Source: Polynucleobacter sp. MWH-UH19D | GTDB taxonomy: Bacteria; Pseudomonadota; Gammaproteobacteria; Burkholderiales; Burkholderiaceae | Assembly: GCF_040409795.1 (NCBI RefSeq) | Contig: NZ_CP099571.1 | Coordinates: forward strand, 620,001-684,000 | Reading direction: 5' to 3' | Length of the DNA: 64,000 nt | Shown here: in pieces, positions 1-9,375 of the stretch | How the letters are laid out: every line of letters begins with the position of its first letter | Numbering within the stretch: the stretch's first letter is position 1 | Made by a program: the position numbers and the translations under genes | Notes under the pieces: generated by a model | What the model was told of the DNA's origin: nothing | Database searches by the model: none | What the model saw: only the letters and a program-made list of their open reading frames with translations

Positions 1-636
1 GGTGAACATCCACAGATTGTCGCAACCGTGATGGTGTTCTTGGAGCCTGGTCAAGCAGCTTCGGTATTAAAGCTCTTCCCAGACGATTTGCGTAACGAAC
101 TGATTTTGCGTATCGCCTTGTTAGAAAAAGTCCAACCTGCCGCTCTGAAGGAATTGAACGAAGTCATGTCACGTTCTGCTGGTCCGGATGCGGACTTCCG
201 CAGAAGTACTGTTGGTGGCGTAGTGCCTACGGCTGAGATTCTGAATATGCTTTCTGGCGGTCTTGATAAGCAAGCGCTTAAAACCATTCATGACTTCAAT
301 GCTGAGTTGGCGGATGCTATTCAAGAGAAGATGTTCGTGTTCGAAGACTTCAACGATATCGAAGATCGTTCTTTGCAAACCTTGCTCTTGGAAGTTCCAC
401 AAGAAACCTTGGTTATGGCACTCAAGGGCGCAAGCCCAAAGCTACGCGAAAAGCTCTTCAAGAATATGGCCAAGCGCGCCGCCGATGGCGTACGCGAAGA
501 TCTCGAGACACGCCCACCAGTCAAGGTGCAAGAAGTCGAAGAGATGCAAAAAGAAGTTATTCGTATCGCACGTACTCTGGCAGAAGAAGGCCGCATGATT
601 ATGGAAAGGGGCAAGTCAGCCGATGCCTTCCTCTGA
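1..636 (+). CDS. fliG: Flagellar motor switch protein FliG, C-terminal part (5' end outside window)
   Basis: The reading frame is open from base 1, so the N-terminal part lies upstream of the window; 211 residues are visible. The EHPQ motif opens the middle domain, and the C-terminal torque domain follows with the conserved LLLEVPQETLVMALKGA helix and an REDL segment matching the charged ridge that meets the MotA stator in E. coli FliG. FliG is the rotor protein that generates torque and binds FliM and FliF in the C-ring at the cytoplasmic face. Its end overlaps fliH by 14 bases, indicating one transcript. The identification is secure. Confidence 0.97.
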   Translation, partial: GEHPQIVATVMVFLEPGQAASVLKLFPDDLRNELILRIALLEKVQPAALKELNEVMSRSAGPDADFRRSTVGGVVPTAEILNMLSGGLDKQALKTIHDFNAELADAIQEKMFVFEDFNDIEDRSLQTLLLEVPQETLVMALKGASPKLREKLFKNMAKRAADGVREDLETRPPVKVQEVEEMQKEVIRIARTLAEEGRMIMERGKSADAFL

Positions 637-1435
637 TGAGGACTCTCTGCTGACGAGGTGGGAGCCACCCTCCTTTGATCCTCCAAAGCCCCCTAAACCT
701 CCCAAGGTTCCGCCCGTCCTTTACCCTACGGTTGAAGAAGTAGAAGCTATTCGTGAGAGTGCCTACAAAGAGGCTTATGAGTTAGGCAACAACCAAGGCT
801 TTGTGGAAGGCCGTGATGCTGGATACAAAGAAGGTAAAGAATCTGGTTATCGCGAAGGTTACGAGCGAGGTTATGCAGATGCCGATCAAGAAACGAGGCG
901 TCTGCAAGATGCCCTTGGTCAATTACTGGAGGCGCTAAGGGGAATGCCCGAAGCCATTGCGCAACCCCTGATTGAATTTACTTATGAAACCGCATCACGC
1001 CTAACTGCTAATGTTTCAATGGAGCGCGCACCATTTGTAGCAGCAGTTCAAGAAGCGCTGATGCGCTTGCCACGTCCTGGTGAAAATCTGTATCTGCGTC
1101 TGAATGCAGAAGAAGTTGAGACCTGGAAAAAAATAGTGGATGATCCTGGCCTGCCATTTAATTGCACGATATTAGTAGATGCCGATGTCAACCCAGGACA
1201 CGCATATGTTGAAGTGAGTGGTGCACGCATTGACGTAGGTGAGCAGGCACGCATTGCATTAGTAAGAGCTGCGCTTGGTTTGGATCGTGATTCAATTGAG
1301 CAAGATTTAAGCGTCCAGAATTTAAGCGAACAAATGTTTAATAATCAAGAAAATGAAGCGGCTCTTGGTTATCAAGATGTTGAGAGTAGTTATCAAGATG
1401 ACTCTGCTGCAGGCGATGAGGTAAAACCAGAGTGA
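623..1435 (+). CDS. fliH: Flagellar export ATPase regulator FliH
   Basis: The product is 270 residues. Residues 14-36 are proline- and lysine-rich. Residues 52-84 contain repeated glycine-x3-glycine spacing (NQGFVEGRDAGYKEG and on), the hallmark helix of FliH. The C-terminal half matches the FliH/SctL stator-like fold. FliH dimers hold the FliI ATPase and tether it to the export gate and to FliN; W13 may be the C-ring contact. The gene overlaps fliG upstream and shares GTGA with fliI downstream. The last 45 or so residues are acidic and Gln/Asn-rich and look lineage-specific. Confidence 0.93.
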   Translation: MPSSDEDSLLTRWEPPSFDPPKPPKPPKVPPVLYPTVEEVEAIRESAYKEAYELGNNQGFVEGRDAGYKEGKESGYREGYERGYADADQETRRLQDALGQLLEALRGMPEAIAQPLIEFTYETASRLTANVSMERAPFVAAVQEALMRLPRPGENLYLRLNAEEVETWKKIVDDPGLPFNCTILVDADVNPGHAYVEVSGARIDVGEQARIALVRAALGLDRDSIEQDLSVQNLSEQMFNNQENEAALGYQDVESSYQDDSAAGDEVKPE

Positions 1436-2820
1436 GTCATTTGCAGCCGGCTGAATTGGCAAATCAGTTAGAGATGCGTAAGCAGCACTTACTCGAAACG
1501 CCATTATCCATTCGTGAAGGGAAGTTAAAACGCGTTTCAGGCATCGTGCTTGAGGTAGAGGGTTTGCCGATGAGTATTGGTGCGGGCGCCACCATCCTCT
1601 CCGAGTTAGGTGGCAAAACCTATGATGCTGAGTGCATTGGTTTTAATGGCGCCATTACTTATCTCATGCCAATCGATGCGATGGAGGGGATTTCTCCAGG
1701 CGCACTTGTTTATCCAACCAATACCCCATTTAACTCGGGTAGTGGTTACACCTCAAATAGCATTGGTGATCCTTTGCCAATTGGTGAGGATTTATTGGGA
1801 AGAGTGGTTGATGGCTTAGGTCGTCCAATCGATGGTAAAGGTTATGGTGAAAAACAACTCACGCCTTATATTCAGAGAACGTTAAACCCGCTAGATAGAA
1901 CGCCGATTCACGAACCCTTGGATGTAGGTATTCAGGCGGTCAATGGATTGCTAACAGTTGGTCGCGGTCAGCGCGTTGGAATTTTTGCTGGTTCTGGTGT
2001 TGGTAAGAGTGTTCTTCTAGGAATGCTCGCACGCAATTGCGTTGCTGATGTGATCGTGATCGGACTTGTTGGTGAGCGTGGTCGTGAGGTTAGAGAGTTT
2101 TGTGAAGATACTCTAGGACCAGAATCATTTAAGAGATCAGTTGTAGTAGCGGCTCCAGCTGATGCTTCGCCACTTGCTAGATCAAAAGGCGCTTCCTATG
2201 CGACTGACGTAGCTATTTGGTTTCGCGATCAAGGCAAGCACGTGGTGTTGATCGTGGATTCATTGACACGTTATGCCATGTCTTTGCGAGAAATTGGCCT
2301 AAGCTTGGGTGAGGCGCCAGTTGCTCGTGGTTATCCGCCAAGCGTATTTGCCAGAATGCCAGAGTTGGTTGAACGTGTTGGTAATGGCGCCAATCCTAAT
2401 GGATCAATCACAGCGTTTTATACCGTTCTCTTGGAGGGAGACGATACAAATGATCCGGTGGCTGATACTGCTCGCGGCATTTTGGATGGCCACTTTTTCC
2501 TTTCTAGGGAATTGGCTGATAGTGGCCACTACCCAGCAATCGATGTGGAGAAGTCTATTTCTCGCGTCATGCCTAAAGTTGTTTCAAAAGAACACTTACT
2601 ATCAGCTCGTCGCTTAAAGCAACTTTACAGCCGCTATATGCGAGGCAGGGATCTAGTTTCTATGGGGGCATATATCGCTGGTACTGACCCAGATTTGGAT
2701 GCCGCTCTAGCTGCTTGGCCCAAAATTCAGGCCTTTTTACAGCAAGATGCTGAAGTGACGATTCCAATCGATCAAACCGAAAGGTTGCTATTCGAGATTG
2801 CTCCGCCAACAAGCCAGTAA
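1432..2820 (+). CDS. fliI: Flagellum-specific ATPase FliI
   Basis: The product is 462 residues with a GTG start that overlaps the fliH stop (GTGA), typical of translational coupling. The Walker A loop GSGVGKS lies at about residues 187-193 and Walker B LIVDSLTR at about 271-278. The overall layout matches the F1-beta-like T3SS ATPases. FliI hydrolyses ATP to unfold and deliver export substrates and chaperones to the FlhAB gate. Length is close to the E. coli protein (457). Confidence 0.97.
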   Translation: MSHLQPAELANQLEMRKQHLLETPLSIREGKLKRVSGIVLEVEGLPMSIGAGATILSELGGKTYDAECIGFNGAITYLMPIDAMEGISPGALVYPTNTPFNSGSGYTSNSIGDPLPIGEDLLGRVVDGLGRPIDGKGYGEKQLTPYIQRTLNPLDRTPIHEPLDVGIQAVNGLLTVGRGQRVGIFAGSGVGKSVLLGMLARNCVADVIVIGLVGERGREVREFCEDTLGPESFKRSVVVAAPADASPLARSKGASYATDVAIWFRDQGKHVVLIVDSLTRYAMSLREIGLSLGEAPVARGYPPSVFARMPELVERVGNGANPNGSITAFYTVLLEGDDTNDPVADTARGILDGHFFLSRELADSGHYPAIDVEKSISRVMPKVVSKEHLLSARRLKQLYSRYMRGRDLVSMGAYIAGTDPDLDAALAAWPKIQAFLQQDAEVTIPIDQTERLLFEIAPPTSQ

Positions 2821-2846
2821 TTTAATTCCAAGTTAATTTCCTTTAA

Positions 2847-3293
2847 ATGTCCGCCATTGAGCTTCTACTCCGCTTAGCAAAAATCCGTGAGGATCAGGCA
2901 ATGGCTAGAGCCAAAAGGGCGGCTGGTCAGGTAAATCAGACAAAAGCCTTTAAAAATCAGGTACTTGAATACGCTAAAGATTATGAAATTCAAATGTTGG
3001 CAGCTTCTAATGGGAGTGTTCCAGTATCTTTTGTGCAAGATGCAAATGCGTTCAGAGAAAAGCTTATACAAAGCTCTGTAGAGATGGATGGGCAGATTCA
3101 GGGGCTCTCAAAAGCCTCTGAGGAGACATTAATGACCGCAACCCAGGCCAGAATGCGCACCCGCGGACTAACAAAATTGGTCGAGAAAAAGCGGCACGAA
3201 GCCAGGCAGAAAAGGGCTAAGGCGGAGATGAACCAGTTTGAGGATAACTACGCCGCCAGACTGAATGTGAATTCTGGCACGAAAGATGCATAG
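2847..3293 (+). CDS. fliJ: Flagellar FliJ protein
   Basis: The product is 148 residues, rich in Lys, Arg, Glu and Gln and predicted to form a long two-helix coiled coil. That composition, length and its place directly after fliI identify FliJ, the gamma-subunit-like stalk of the export ATPase that also escorts chaperones to FlhA. Sequence is poorly conserved in this family, so position carries much of the weight. No alternative function is suggested by the sequence. Confidence 0.85.
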   Translation: MSAIELLLRLAKIREDQAMARAKRAAGQVNQTKAFKNQVLEYAKDYEIQMLAASNGSVPVSFVQDANAFREKLIQSSVEMDGQIQGLSKASEETLMTATQARMRTRGLTKLVEKKRHEARQKRAKAEMNQFEDNYAARLNVNSGTKDA

Positions 3294-3319
3294 TAAGAAG
3301 TGTTCCTTTTGGAGAGGCT

Positions 3320-4909
3320 ATGCCAACAGTAAGTCAAATTCGGATGCAAGCAGTAGCTAATAGCGTAAATAACGCTATGGCGAAGCCTGGCGTTACGCCC
3401 GGTGGTTCTGCTACGCCCGGTGGCTTTGAGGCTTTCTTAGCTGCACTAGATCAAACTCAAATGTCCCGTCTTAATGCAAGGGCTGATTCTGGAGTCTCGG
3501 GAAGCCAAAATACATTGCCTGTTGCTTCTAGAGGGCAAAATTTGCCGCTTTCAGTTCAAAACACGGAAGATACTGCAAAAAATTCCGATCCACTTCAGCT
3601 TTTAATGGCTCAATTGGCGGCACAGAGCTTGGCAGCCCAAAATGCAGCTGTGCAAGCATTTGATGCAAAAAATCAGGTAACGCCTGGTATCGCTTCAAAT
3701 CAGTCTATGAGTGTTGAGGCTTTGATGGCTAACCTCAATGGAAAGGCAAATGGCTCAACTCAGGATTTGGCTGCCTTAATGGGGCAACAAATTGATTCCA
3801 AGCAGGCTGCATTAATCAGTCAGGCATTAACCAAGGCATTAAAGGCTAATGGCCAGGCGCCAGATGCTCAGATCCAAAGTCAGGTTGCAAGCCTACTTCA
3901 AGCTTTGCAAGCTAGTGGAGCGCAAAATCAAGCTTTTGGTCAGTCTGGCGCACAGAGCCCTGCTCAAATTGCTAGTGCTATTCAGGCTTTTGCGCAAAAG
4001 AATGGAATTAATTTGCCCCCAGAGGTTCAAACCCAATTAACGAGCTTGATTAACCAAGGCAATGATCAGTCCTCCGGCATCAAGTTGCTTGGCGTTCAAA
4101 CTGACGCCACCCTTCAGGCTGGAGCAGTTGACCCCACTAAAGCAACAACGATTCAGAATCTCACTGAGGGTAAGCAGACTCCAGTGATGACAACTGCCGC
4201 TGATAAATTACCAAAAGCTAAAACTGCAGATGGTCCGCTCTCTGTTAATACGATTAATGATAAGAATCACGGAGTTAAACCTGGTTCATTAATTGATGAT
4301 GCTGTATCAGCAATGGCCAAAAATCAGGGTGAGTCTGCGAAGTCTGATCAGGTTGATCAACTGACTTCTCAAAATCTTAAAGATCAGCCTGATTTGAATG
4401 CGCTGTCAGCTAATAACAGTGGTCTTGCAAGGATTGAGGGTCATTCATCTGCTGCTCAAAAGATGGAGTTAAAAGCGTCTGAAGTCTCCTTGGCCTCAGG
4501 CCCATTGCATTCCGAAGTCATGAGCGCAGCTAAGTCAGGTGGCGGCAGAATTATGTTGGAATTAACCCCTCCTGAGCAGGGCACTATTCGCATTGATTTG
4601 CGCATTAATTCCGCTGGGCAAGCCCACTTAATTGTTGAGGGTGCTAGCGATGCAACCAAGTCCCGTTTAGATCAGGGCGGTCAAAACCTGAAAAATGAAT
4701 TTGCTCAGATGGGCCTAAATTTATCCCTGGATTTAAGACAGGGCGGGCAGTCACAGCAAATGCGCGACCAAGCCTCTTTTGGCGGGCGTCAGCCTGGTTA
4801 CAACAGTATTTCCTCAAACCCACAATCTTTAAGCCCTTCAATCTCAGTCAATTCCATCGGTTCAGGTGATAATAGGGGCAATAGCAGTGCAGTTCACCTG
4901 TATGCTTGA
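3320..4909 (+). CDS. fliK: Flagellar hook-length control protein FliK
   Basis: The product is 529 residues. Residues 1-400 are low-complexity and Gln/Ala/Ser/Asn-rich, as expected for the disordered ruler region. Residues 408-477 form the conserved core: LELTPPEQGTIRIDLRIN, then an amphipathic helix and LSLDLRQG. FliK is exported, measures hook length and switches FlhB specificity to late substrates. It is longer than E. coli FliK (375). Gene order fliJ-fliK-fliL supports the call. Confidence 0.93.
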   Translation: MPTVSQIRMQAVANSVNNAMAKPGVTPGGSATPGGFEAFLAALDQTQMSRLNARADSGVSGSQNTLPVASRGQNLPLSVQNTEDTAKNSDPLQLLMAQLAAQSLAAQNAAVQAFDAKNQVTPGIASNQSMSVEALMANLNGKANGSTQDLAALMGQQIDSKQAALISQALTKALKANGQAPDAQIQSQVASLLQALQASGAQNQAFGQSGAQSPAQIASAIQAFAQKNGINLPPEVQTQLTSLINQGNDQSSGIKLLGVQTDATLQAGAVDPTKATTIQNLTEGKQTPVMTTAADKLPKAKTADGPLSVNTINDKNHGVKPGSLIDDAVSAMAKNQGESAKSDQVDQLTSQNLKDQPDLNALSANNSGLARIEGHSSAAQKMELKASEVSLASGPLHSEVMSAAKSGGGRIMLELTPPEQGTIRIDLRINSAGQAHLIVEGASDATKSRLDQGGQNLKNEFAQMGLNLSLDLRQGGQSQQMRDQASFGGRQPGYNSISSNPQSLSPSISVNSIGSGDNRGNSSAVHLYA

Positions 4910-4934
4910 TACTATTTAGTAAAGAGGATGAGTA

Positions 4935-5687
4935 ATGGCTGAAGAAGAGCGCGTTGAACCGACCTTAGATCCAAACGCAGCTGCCCCACAGGCAGCTGTT
5001 GCTGCTCCTGCAGGTGGTCATGATTCCGAAGAAGAAGCGCCCAAACCAAAAGGTAAAGGCAAACTATTAATCATCGTTGCTTTAGTAGTTTTGATAGCAG
5101 GTGGTGTTGGCGGTTACATGTATATGAAACATTCTGCCGAAGAAAAGCACCGTCTCGAAGAAGAAGCTAAGCGCCCAGAGAATATTCTCAAAAAACAACT
5201 AATGGAGCGCAAAGAAAACGCGCCTCCAATCTACATTCCTTTGGAAGAAATGGTGGTGAACTTGCCTGGTCGTGGCGGTGAGCACTATTTACAAACCAAA
5301 ATTGTTCTGCGTACTAATGATTCTTCAACTGAAGGCAAGATTAAAAATTTCATGCCTGTGATTCGTGACAAGATCATTACCGTTTTGTCTTCACGTCAAA
5401 TGCAAGAATTGGCAACGGTTGAGGGTAAAGTGATGATGGCTCGTGAGATCGCCTTAGTCATTAATTCCATCATTGCGCCACAGCTCACTGCTATTTATGT
5501 ATTGCAGCAGCAACCGGGCACAGCCGATATGCAAAATCTAGAGCGTATTGGCGCAGTACCTAAAGAAACTTCATCAGGTCAAAAGATTACTGGTGAAGCT
5601 GCTAGAGCGGCTGCAGAGTTTTGGAATGTGACTGAAATGGATTTGCCAGTACAGGCAGTGTTGTTTAGTTCTTTTGTGATGCAGTAA
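4935..5687 (+). CDS. fliL: Flagellar basal body-associated protein FliL
   Basis: The product is 250 residues with a single membrane helix at about 44-64 after an Ala/Pro/Glu-rich cytoplasmic segment. The periplasmic domain contains YIPLEEMVVNLPG and ends with the family-typical VLFSSFVMQ. FliL rings surround the MotAB stator and affect torque. The N-terminal cytoplasmic segment is longer than in E. coli FliL. The start is supported by AAGAGGATGAGT just upstream. Confidence 0.92.
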   Translation: MAEEERVEPTLDPNAAAPQAAVAAPAGGHDSEEEAPKPKGKGKLLIIVALVVLIAGGVGGYMYMKHSAEEKHRLEEEAKRPENILKKQLMERKENAPPIYIPLEEMVVNLPGRGGEHYLQTKIVLRTNDSSTEGKIKNFMPVIRDKIITVLSSRQMQELATVEGKVMMAREIALVINSIIAPQLTAIYVLQQQPGTADMQNLERIGAVPKETSSGQKITGEAARAAAEFWNVTEMDLPVQAVLFSSFVMQ

Positions 5688-5719
5688 TCAACCACTTTAG
5701 AAAGTCCATTTAGGAAATC

Positions 5720-6823
5720 ATGGCGGCAGAGGAAATAAATGTCGAGATGAATATTGACGCTGAAGATCAGCGTGCAATGTTTGACAAATCGAAAATTATT
5801 GCTCGGCGCCGCATGCCGACTTTGGAGCTTATCCATGAGCGCTTTAGTCGTGCGGTTCGCTTAACACTCTTTAATATGATTCGCGCACCGATTGAGGTGC
5901 AAATGCATCTTCCGATCGTGAAGAGCTATCAAAAATTCGTAGATGAATTTCCTGAGCGTACCAACATTAATATTGTTGGTATTCGTCCATTACGGGGTGT
6001 GGGTTGTTGGATTGTTGATCCAGGTGTTGTTTACATTGCCATTGACAATATGTTCGGCGGTGAGGGGCGTTTAGCGCCACGCTTAAACCTGCGTGAATAC
6101 ACTGCCACAGAGCTACGGATTATTCGCCGCTTGGTTGATGCCTTTTTGAATGAATACGAAAAGGCATGGAAGTCAGTCTATGAAATCAAGTTTGACTTCA
6201 TGCGCCAAGAGACAAACTTTGGTTTTGCAAAAATTACCTCACCTGGTGAGATGGTGTTGCACTCTAAATTCACGATTGAAATTAATGGTCGCCCAGGTGA
6301 CATTGATCTGTGTATTCCATTTTGGGTGCTAGAGCCAGTTAAAAGTATTTTGTACAACAATATGCAAGGCTTTGCGACTGAGCCCGATCAGCATTGGACC
6401 GATCTACTCAATGATCAAGTTCACGAAGCTCCCGTTACCGCGGTAGCGGTTCTTGCTCGCAAGCAAATGCTTCTGCGCGAAGTTACCTCGTTATCGGTGG
6501 GCGACATTATTCCGATTGAAATTAATGATCCAGTTACTGTTTATGTTGATGGCTTGCCAGTGATCAAGGGGCAATATGGCACTAAGGATGGGCGCTACTC
6601 TGTAAAAGTGGGCACTATTCAACACCCTGCTGAGTTCCTGAAGAGCCCATTAGAGAGTGCTCGTTTGGGTCCCAGCATGATGCGTAGCGCTGAAAAGGGT
6701 GAGCTTTATGAGCAGTTACCTGAAGGCAGTCAAAGTCACCCAGAAAATTTAGGCTCTATGCCTGCTGGAGATACAATTAGCACCATTGCTGATGGCTTAA
6801 TGCCAGACGGCCCTAACGCATAA
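5720..6823 (+). CDS. fliM: Flagellar motor switch protein FliM
   Basis: The product is 367 residues. The middle domain has PLRG...DPGVVYIAIDNMFGGEGR, containing the GGxG motif that contacts FliG, and the C-terminal SpoA domain resembles FliN (VGDIIPIEI). FliM is the C-ring scaffold and the normal target of phosphorylated CheY. The N-terminus lacks the usual LSQxEIDALL peptide; only a degenerate EEINVEMN is present. An in-frame TAG at 5711-5713 rules out a longer N-terminus. The ribosome site TTAGGAAATC precedes the ATG. Confidence 0.97.
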   Translation: MAAEEINVEMNIDAEDQRAMFDKSKIIARRRMPTLELIHERFSRAVRLTLFNMIRAPIEVQMHLPIVKSYQKFVDEFPERTNINIVGIRPLRGVGCWIVDPGVVYIAIDNMFGGEGRLAPRLNLREYTATELRIIRRLVDAFLNEYEKAWKSVYEIKFDFMRQETNFGFAKITSPGEMVLHSKFTIEINGRPGDIDLCIPFWVLEPVKSILYNNMQGFATEPDQHWTDLLNDQVHEAPVTAVAVLARKQMLLREVTSLSVGDIIPIEINDPVTVYVDGLPVIKGQYGTKDGRYSVKVGTIQHPAEFLKSPLESARLGPSMMRSAEKGELYEQLPEGSQSHPENLGSMPAGDTISTIADGLMPDGPNA

Positions 6824-6849
6824 AGAAGGCGAAGAATAAGAGGATTACG

Positions 6850-7227
6850 ATGGCTGAAAATGACAATGATTTAGCAAAATCGCTTACCAGCACCGACGTA
6901 TCCGGATCATTACGTAAAGCCACCTTTAATAATTTAGAGGATGGCGCTAAGGCAGGCGCTGATTTCAACGAAATTGATTTAGTGATGGATGTGCCAGTTC
7001 AGGTCACGGTTGAACTGGGTCGCGCCAAAATGCAAATTCGTAATTTGCTCAACCTGACTTATGGATCGGTAATCGAACTCGATATCTTGGCAGGCGAACC
7101 ACTCGAAGTAGTGGTCAATGGTTGCTTGGTGGCTCAGGGTGAGGTGGTGATTGTCAACGATCGCTACGGTATTCGTTTAACCGATATCGTTACGCCTGCT
7201 GAACGCCTCCGCAAAATCAACCGCTAA
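6850..7227 (+). CDS. fliN: Flagellar motor switch protein FliN
   Basis: The product is 125 residues. The C-terminal SpoA domain is canonical: LVMDVPVQVTVELGRAKM, then GEPLEVVVNGCLVAQGEVV and YGIRLTDI. FliN forms the base of the C-ring with FliM and docks FliH. Spacing to fliM is 26 bases, with AAGAGGATTACG before the ATG. Length matches E. coli FliN. Confidence 0.97.
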   Translation: MAENDNDLAKSLTSTDVSGSLRKATFNNLEDGAKAGADFNEIDLVMDVPVQVTVELGRAKMQIRNLLNLTYGSVIELDILAGEPLEVVVNGCLVAQGEVVIVNDRYGIRLTDIVTPAERLRKINR

Positions 7228-7232
7228 TTAGC

Positions 7233-7571
7233 ATGGGCTCCTCGGTGGGAGGTATGTTGCTCTTTTCCTTTATTTGGCTTGCCCTTGCTGCAGCGCTCAT
7301 TTGGGTCGTTGCGTATTTGGTGAAGCGCGATTCAGCAATGCGTGCTAGTAATCCCCATGTCAAGATTTTGGCGCAGCAAGCCTTAGGTCCGAGAGAGCGT
7401 GTAGTGGTTCTCAATGTATTGAATCGAATTTTAGTTGTGGGTCATACACCATCGCAAATTTCACTGATTACTGAGTTAGAGCCAGAGGATGTGGCTAATC
7501 TAAAACCACAAACTGCTAGCGTTGATTTTGCAAATAATTTGCGACAGTTTGTTAAAAGGAAATTGGGTTGA
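7233..7571 (+). CDS. fliO: Flagellar biosynthesis protein FliO
   Basis: The product is 112 residues with one membrane helix near residues 7-27, followed by a cytoplasmic domain that includes VLAQQALGPRERVVVL-like spacing (KILAQQALGPRERVVV) and VGHTPSQISLI, typical of FliO. FliO is an assembly helper for the FliPQR export core. It begins five bases after fliN and shares TTGA with fliP. Confidence 0.9.
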   Translation: MGSSVGGMLLFSFIWLALAAALIWVVAYLVKRDSAMRASNPHVKILAQQALGPRERVVVLNVLNRILVVGHTPSQISLITELEPEDVANLKPQTASVDFANNLRQFVKRKLG

Positions 7572-8314
7572 AACGCAAAATATTCTGGTGGTCGTTTGCA
7601 ATCACAGCCCTTATCGGGCTGTTTCCTTTAGTTGCATGGAGTCAAACACTGCCTTTGGTGACTGCCAAGCAGGGCGGCGGCGGCACCATTTATGCAGTTC
7701 CAGTTGAAACCGTTTTAGCATTAACGGCTCTCAGCTTTTTGCCAGCTGCACTTGTCTTAATGACAAGCTTTACTCGGATTCTGATTGTGTTTTCATTGTT
7801 GCGTCAGGCTCTGGGTTTAACAACCATGCCTCCCAATATTGTCTTGATCGGACTCTCATTCTTCCTAACGCTGTTCATCATGAACCCAGTGTTTGAGTCT
7901 ATTTATAAGAACGCATATCAACCATACTCTGCTGGCAAGATGGGATTTCCTCAGGCGGTAGAAGTGGGTGCTAAGCCATTAAAAGAATTCATGCTCAAGC
8001 AAACGCGCCGAGATGATCTGAATTTATTTGCTAAGCTTTATGGAAAAGAAATCGAGGCGCGTGAAGATGTGCCTTTTACTGTTTTGATTCCTGCATTCGC
8101 TATCTCAGAAATCAAAACGGGATTTTTAATTGGCTTTGTTATTTACTTGCCATTTTTGGTTATTGACTTTGCAGTGGCTAGTATTCTGACTTCACTTGGT
8201 ATGGTGATGGTCTCGCCGATGATGTTTTCTTTGCCGCTGAAGTTGATTGTTTTTGCATTGGCTGATGGCTGGGCTCTATTATCTACTTCTCTCGTGCAAA
8301 GCTACATTAACTAA
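7568..8314 (+). CDS. fliP: Flagellar export gate protein FliP
   Basis: The product is 248 residues from a TTG codon overlapping the fliO stop. The first 26 residues form a cleavable signal peptide (KRK, hydrophobic core, AWSQ), as is usual for FliP. Conserved segments follow: LTSFTRILIVFSLLRQALG, PPNIVLIGLSFFLTLFIM, FTVLIPAFAISEIKTGF and MVMVSPMMFSLPLKL. FliP5 forms the export channel with FliQ and FliR. Length equals E. coli FliP (245) within a few residues. Confidence 0.97.
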   Translation: MKRKIFWWSFAITALIGLFPLVAWSQTLPLVTAKQGGGGTIYAVPVETVLALTALSFLPAALVLMTSFTRILIVFSLLRQALGLTTMPPNIVLIGLSFFLTLFIMNPVFESIYKNAYQPYSAGKMGFPQAVEVGAKPLKEFMLKQTRRDDLNLFAKLYGKEIEAREDVPFTVLIPAFAISEIKTGFLIGFVIYLPFLVIDFAVASILTSLGMVMVSPMMFSLPLKLIVFALADGWALLSTSLVQSYIN

Positions 8315-8319
8315 GCGCT

Positions 8320-8589
8320 ATGGAAAGCGGAGTCATTATCGATTTGGTGTATCAAGCTCTGCGCATGGCAGCAGTGTTGGCGGGCCCAATCCTAATGGCG
8401 CTCTTGGTGATTGGTTTGGTGATTGGTATTTTGCAGGCTGCTACATCTGTGAATGAATCAACCGTGGCTTTTGTACCTAAGTTAATTGTTTTTGGCGTTG
8501 TCATTTTACTCATCGGCCCAGTGACTCTTTCATTATTCACTGATTACATAAAAGAGCTTTTTGCTCGCATACCGGGTTTGGTGAACTAA
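8320..8589 (+). CDS. fliQ: Flagellar export gate protein FliQ
   Basis: The product is 89 residues with two membrane helices (about 14-37 and 48-70). LVIGLVIGILQAATSVNESTV and FVPKL match the family's conserved hairpin loop. FliQ packs around FliP/FliR in the export gate. The gene starts five bases after fliP and ends three bases before fliR. Confidence 0.96.
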   Translation: MESGVIIDLVYQALRMAAVLAGPILMALLVIGLVIGILQAATSVNESTVAFVPKLIVFGVVILLIGPVTLSLFTDYIKELFARIPGLVN

Positions 8590-8592
8590 ATC

Positions 8593-9375
8593 ATGCTGAC
8601 CATCACGGGTCTGCAGATTGAGCAGTACATGGCAATCTTTATGTTTGCCTCGCTACGTGTGTTCGGCATGTTTCTCACTACCCCGATGTTTGCTTTTAGA
8701 ACATTTCCGATGCAATTTCGATTATTGATTGCATTGTCATTTGCTTTTTATGTCATGCCTTTGGTTGGGGGCGAAAAGATCCCCAGTCCTGGCAGCATTA
8801 CCTTCTTTGCATCGATGATTGAATTGGCCATTGGCGCGTTTATTGGCTTTGTGATTCGGATAGGCTTTATGGTGGTTGATGTGGCCGCAGAGGTGCTGTC
8901 TTTTCAGGCTGGATTTAGTTTTGCTTCAACCTACTTTCGTGATCCCACGCTTGACTCTGGTTTGGTCGGGCAATTTTTAGGATTGATTGTGATTGCTTTG
9001 GCATTTGCTTTAAACATTCACTTGATATTGATTGACATTATTTTGCAAAGCTTTAAAACAATTCCTGTTGGGGTGTGGCCAAGTGCTTGGTCATCAAAAG
9101 GCGTAGTGGACTTGGTGTCGGCATCGTTTCGATTGGGCTTAATTTTGTCTATGCCCATCTTGTTGGTCTATATGATGTTTAACTTGACGCAGGCTTTTTT
9201 AGGAAGAACCAGTCCACAGATGAATTTGTTCTCTGTAGGCTTTGCTGTTAGCATTCCTCTAGCATTCTTAGTTATATTTATGATTCTTCCAGATTTGCAA
9301 ATTGTTTTGGAGCGTTCCCTTGAAAACCCTATGCAACTTATTCGCCAAGGCGTAGAGACTCCTTATGCAAAATAA
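8593..9375 (+). CDS. fliR: Flagellar export gate protein FliR
   Basis: The product is 260 residues with about six hydrophobic segments. GFVIRIGFMVVDVAAEVLSFQAGFSFA and the downstream FRDP segment match FliR. It closes the FliPQR core complex of the export gate. The ATG lies three bases after the fliQ stop region, and the following gene begins inside its last 11 bases. Confidence 0.95.
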   Translation: MLTITGLQIEQYMAIFMFASLRVFGMFLTTPMFAFRTFPMQFRLLIALSFAFYVMPLVGGEKIPSPGSITFFASMIELAIGAFIGFVIRIGFMVVDVAAEVLSFQAGFSFASTYFRDPTLDSGLVGQFLGLIVIALAFALNIHLILIDIILQSFKTIPVGVWPSAWSSKGVVDLVSASFRLGLILSMPILLVYMMFNLTQAFLGRTSPQMNLFSVGFAVSIPLAFLVIFMILPDLQIVLERSLENPMQLIRQGVETPYAK

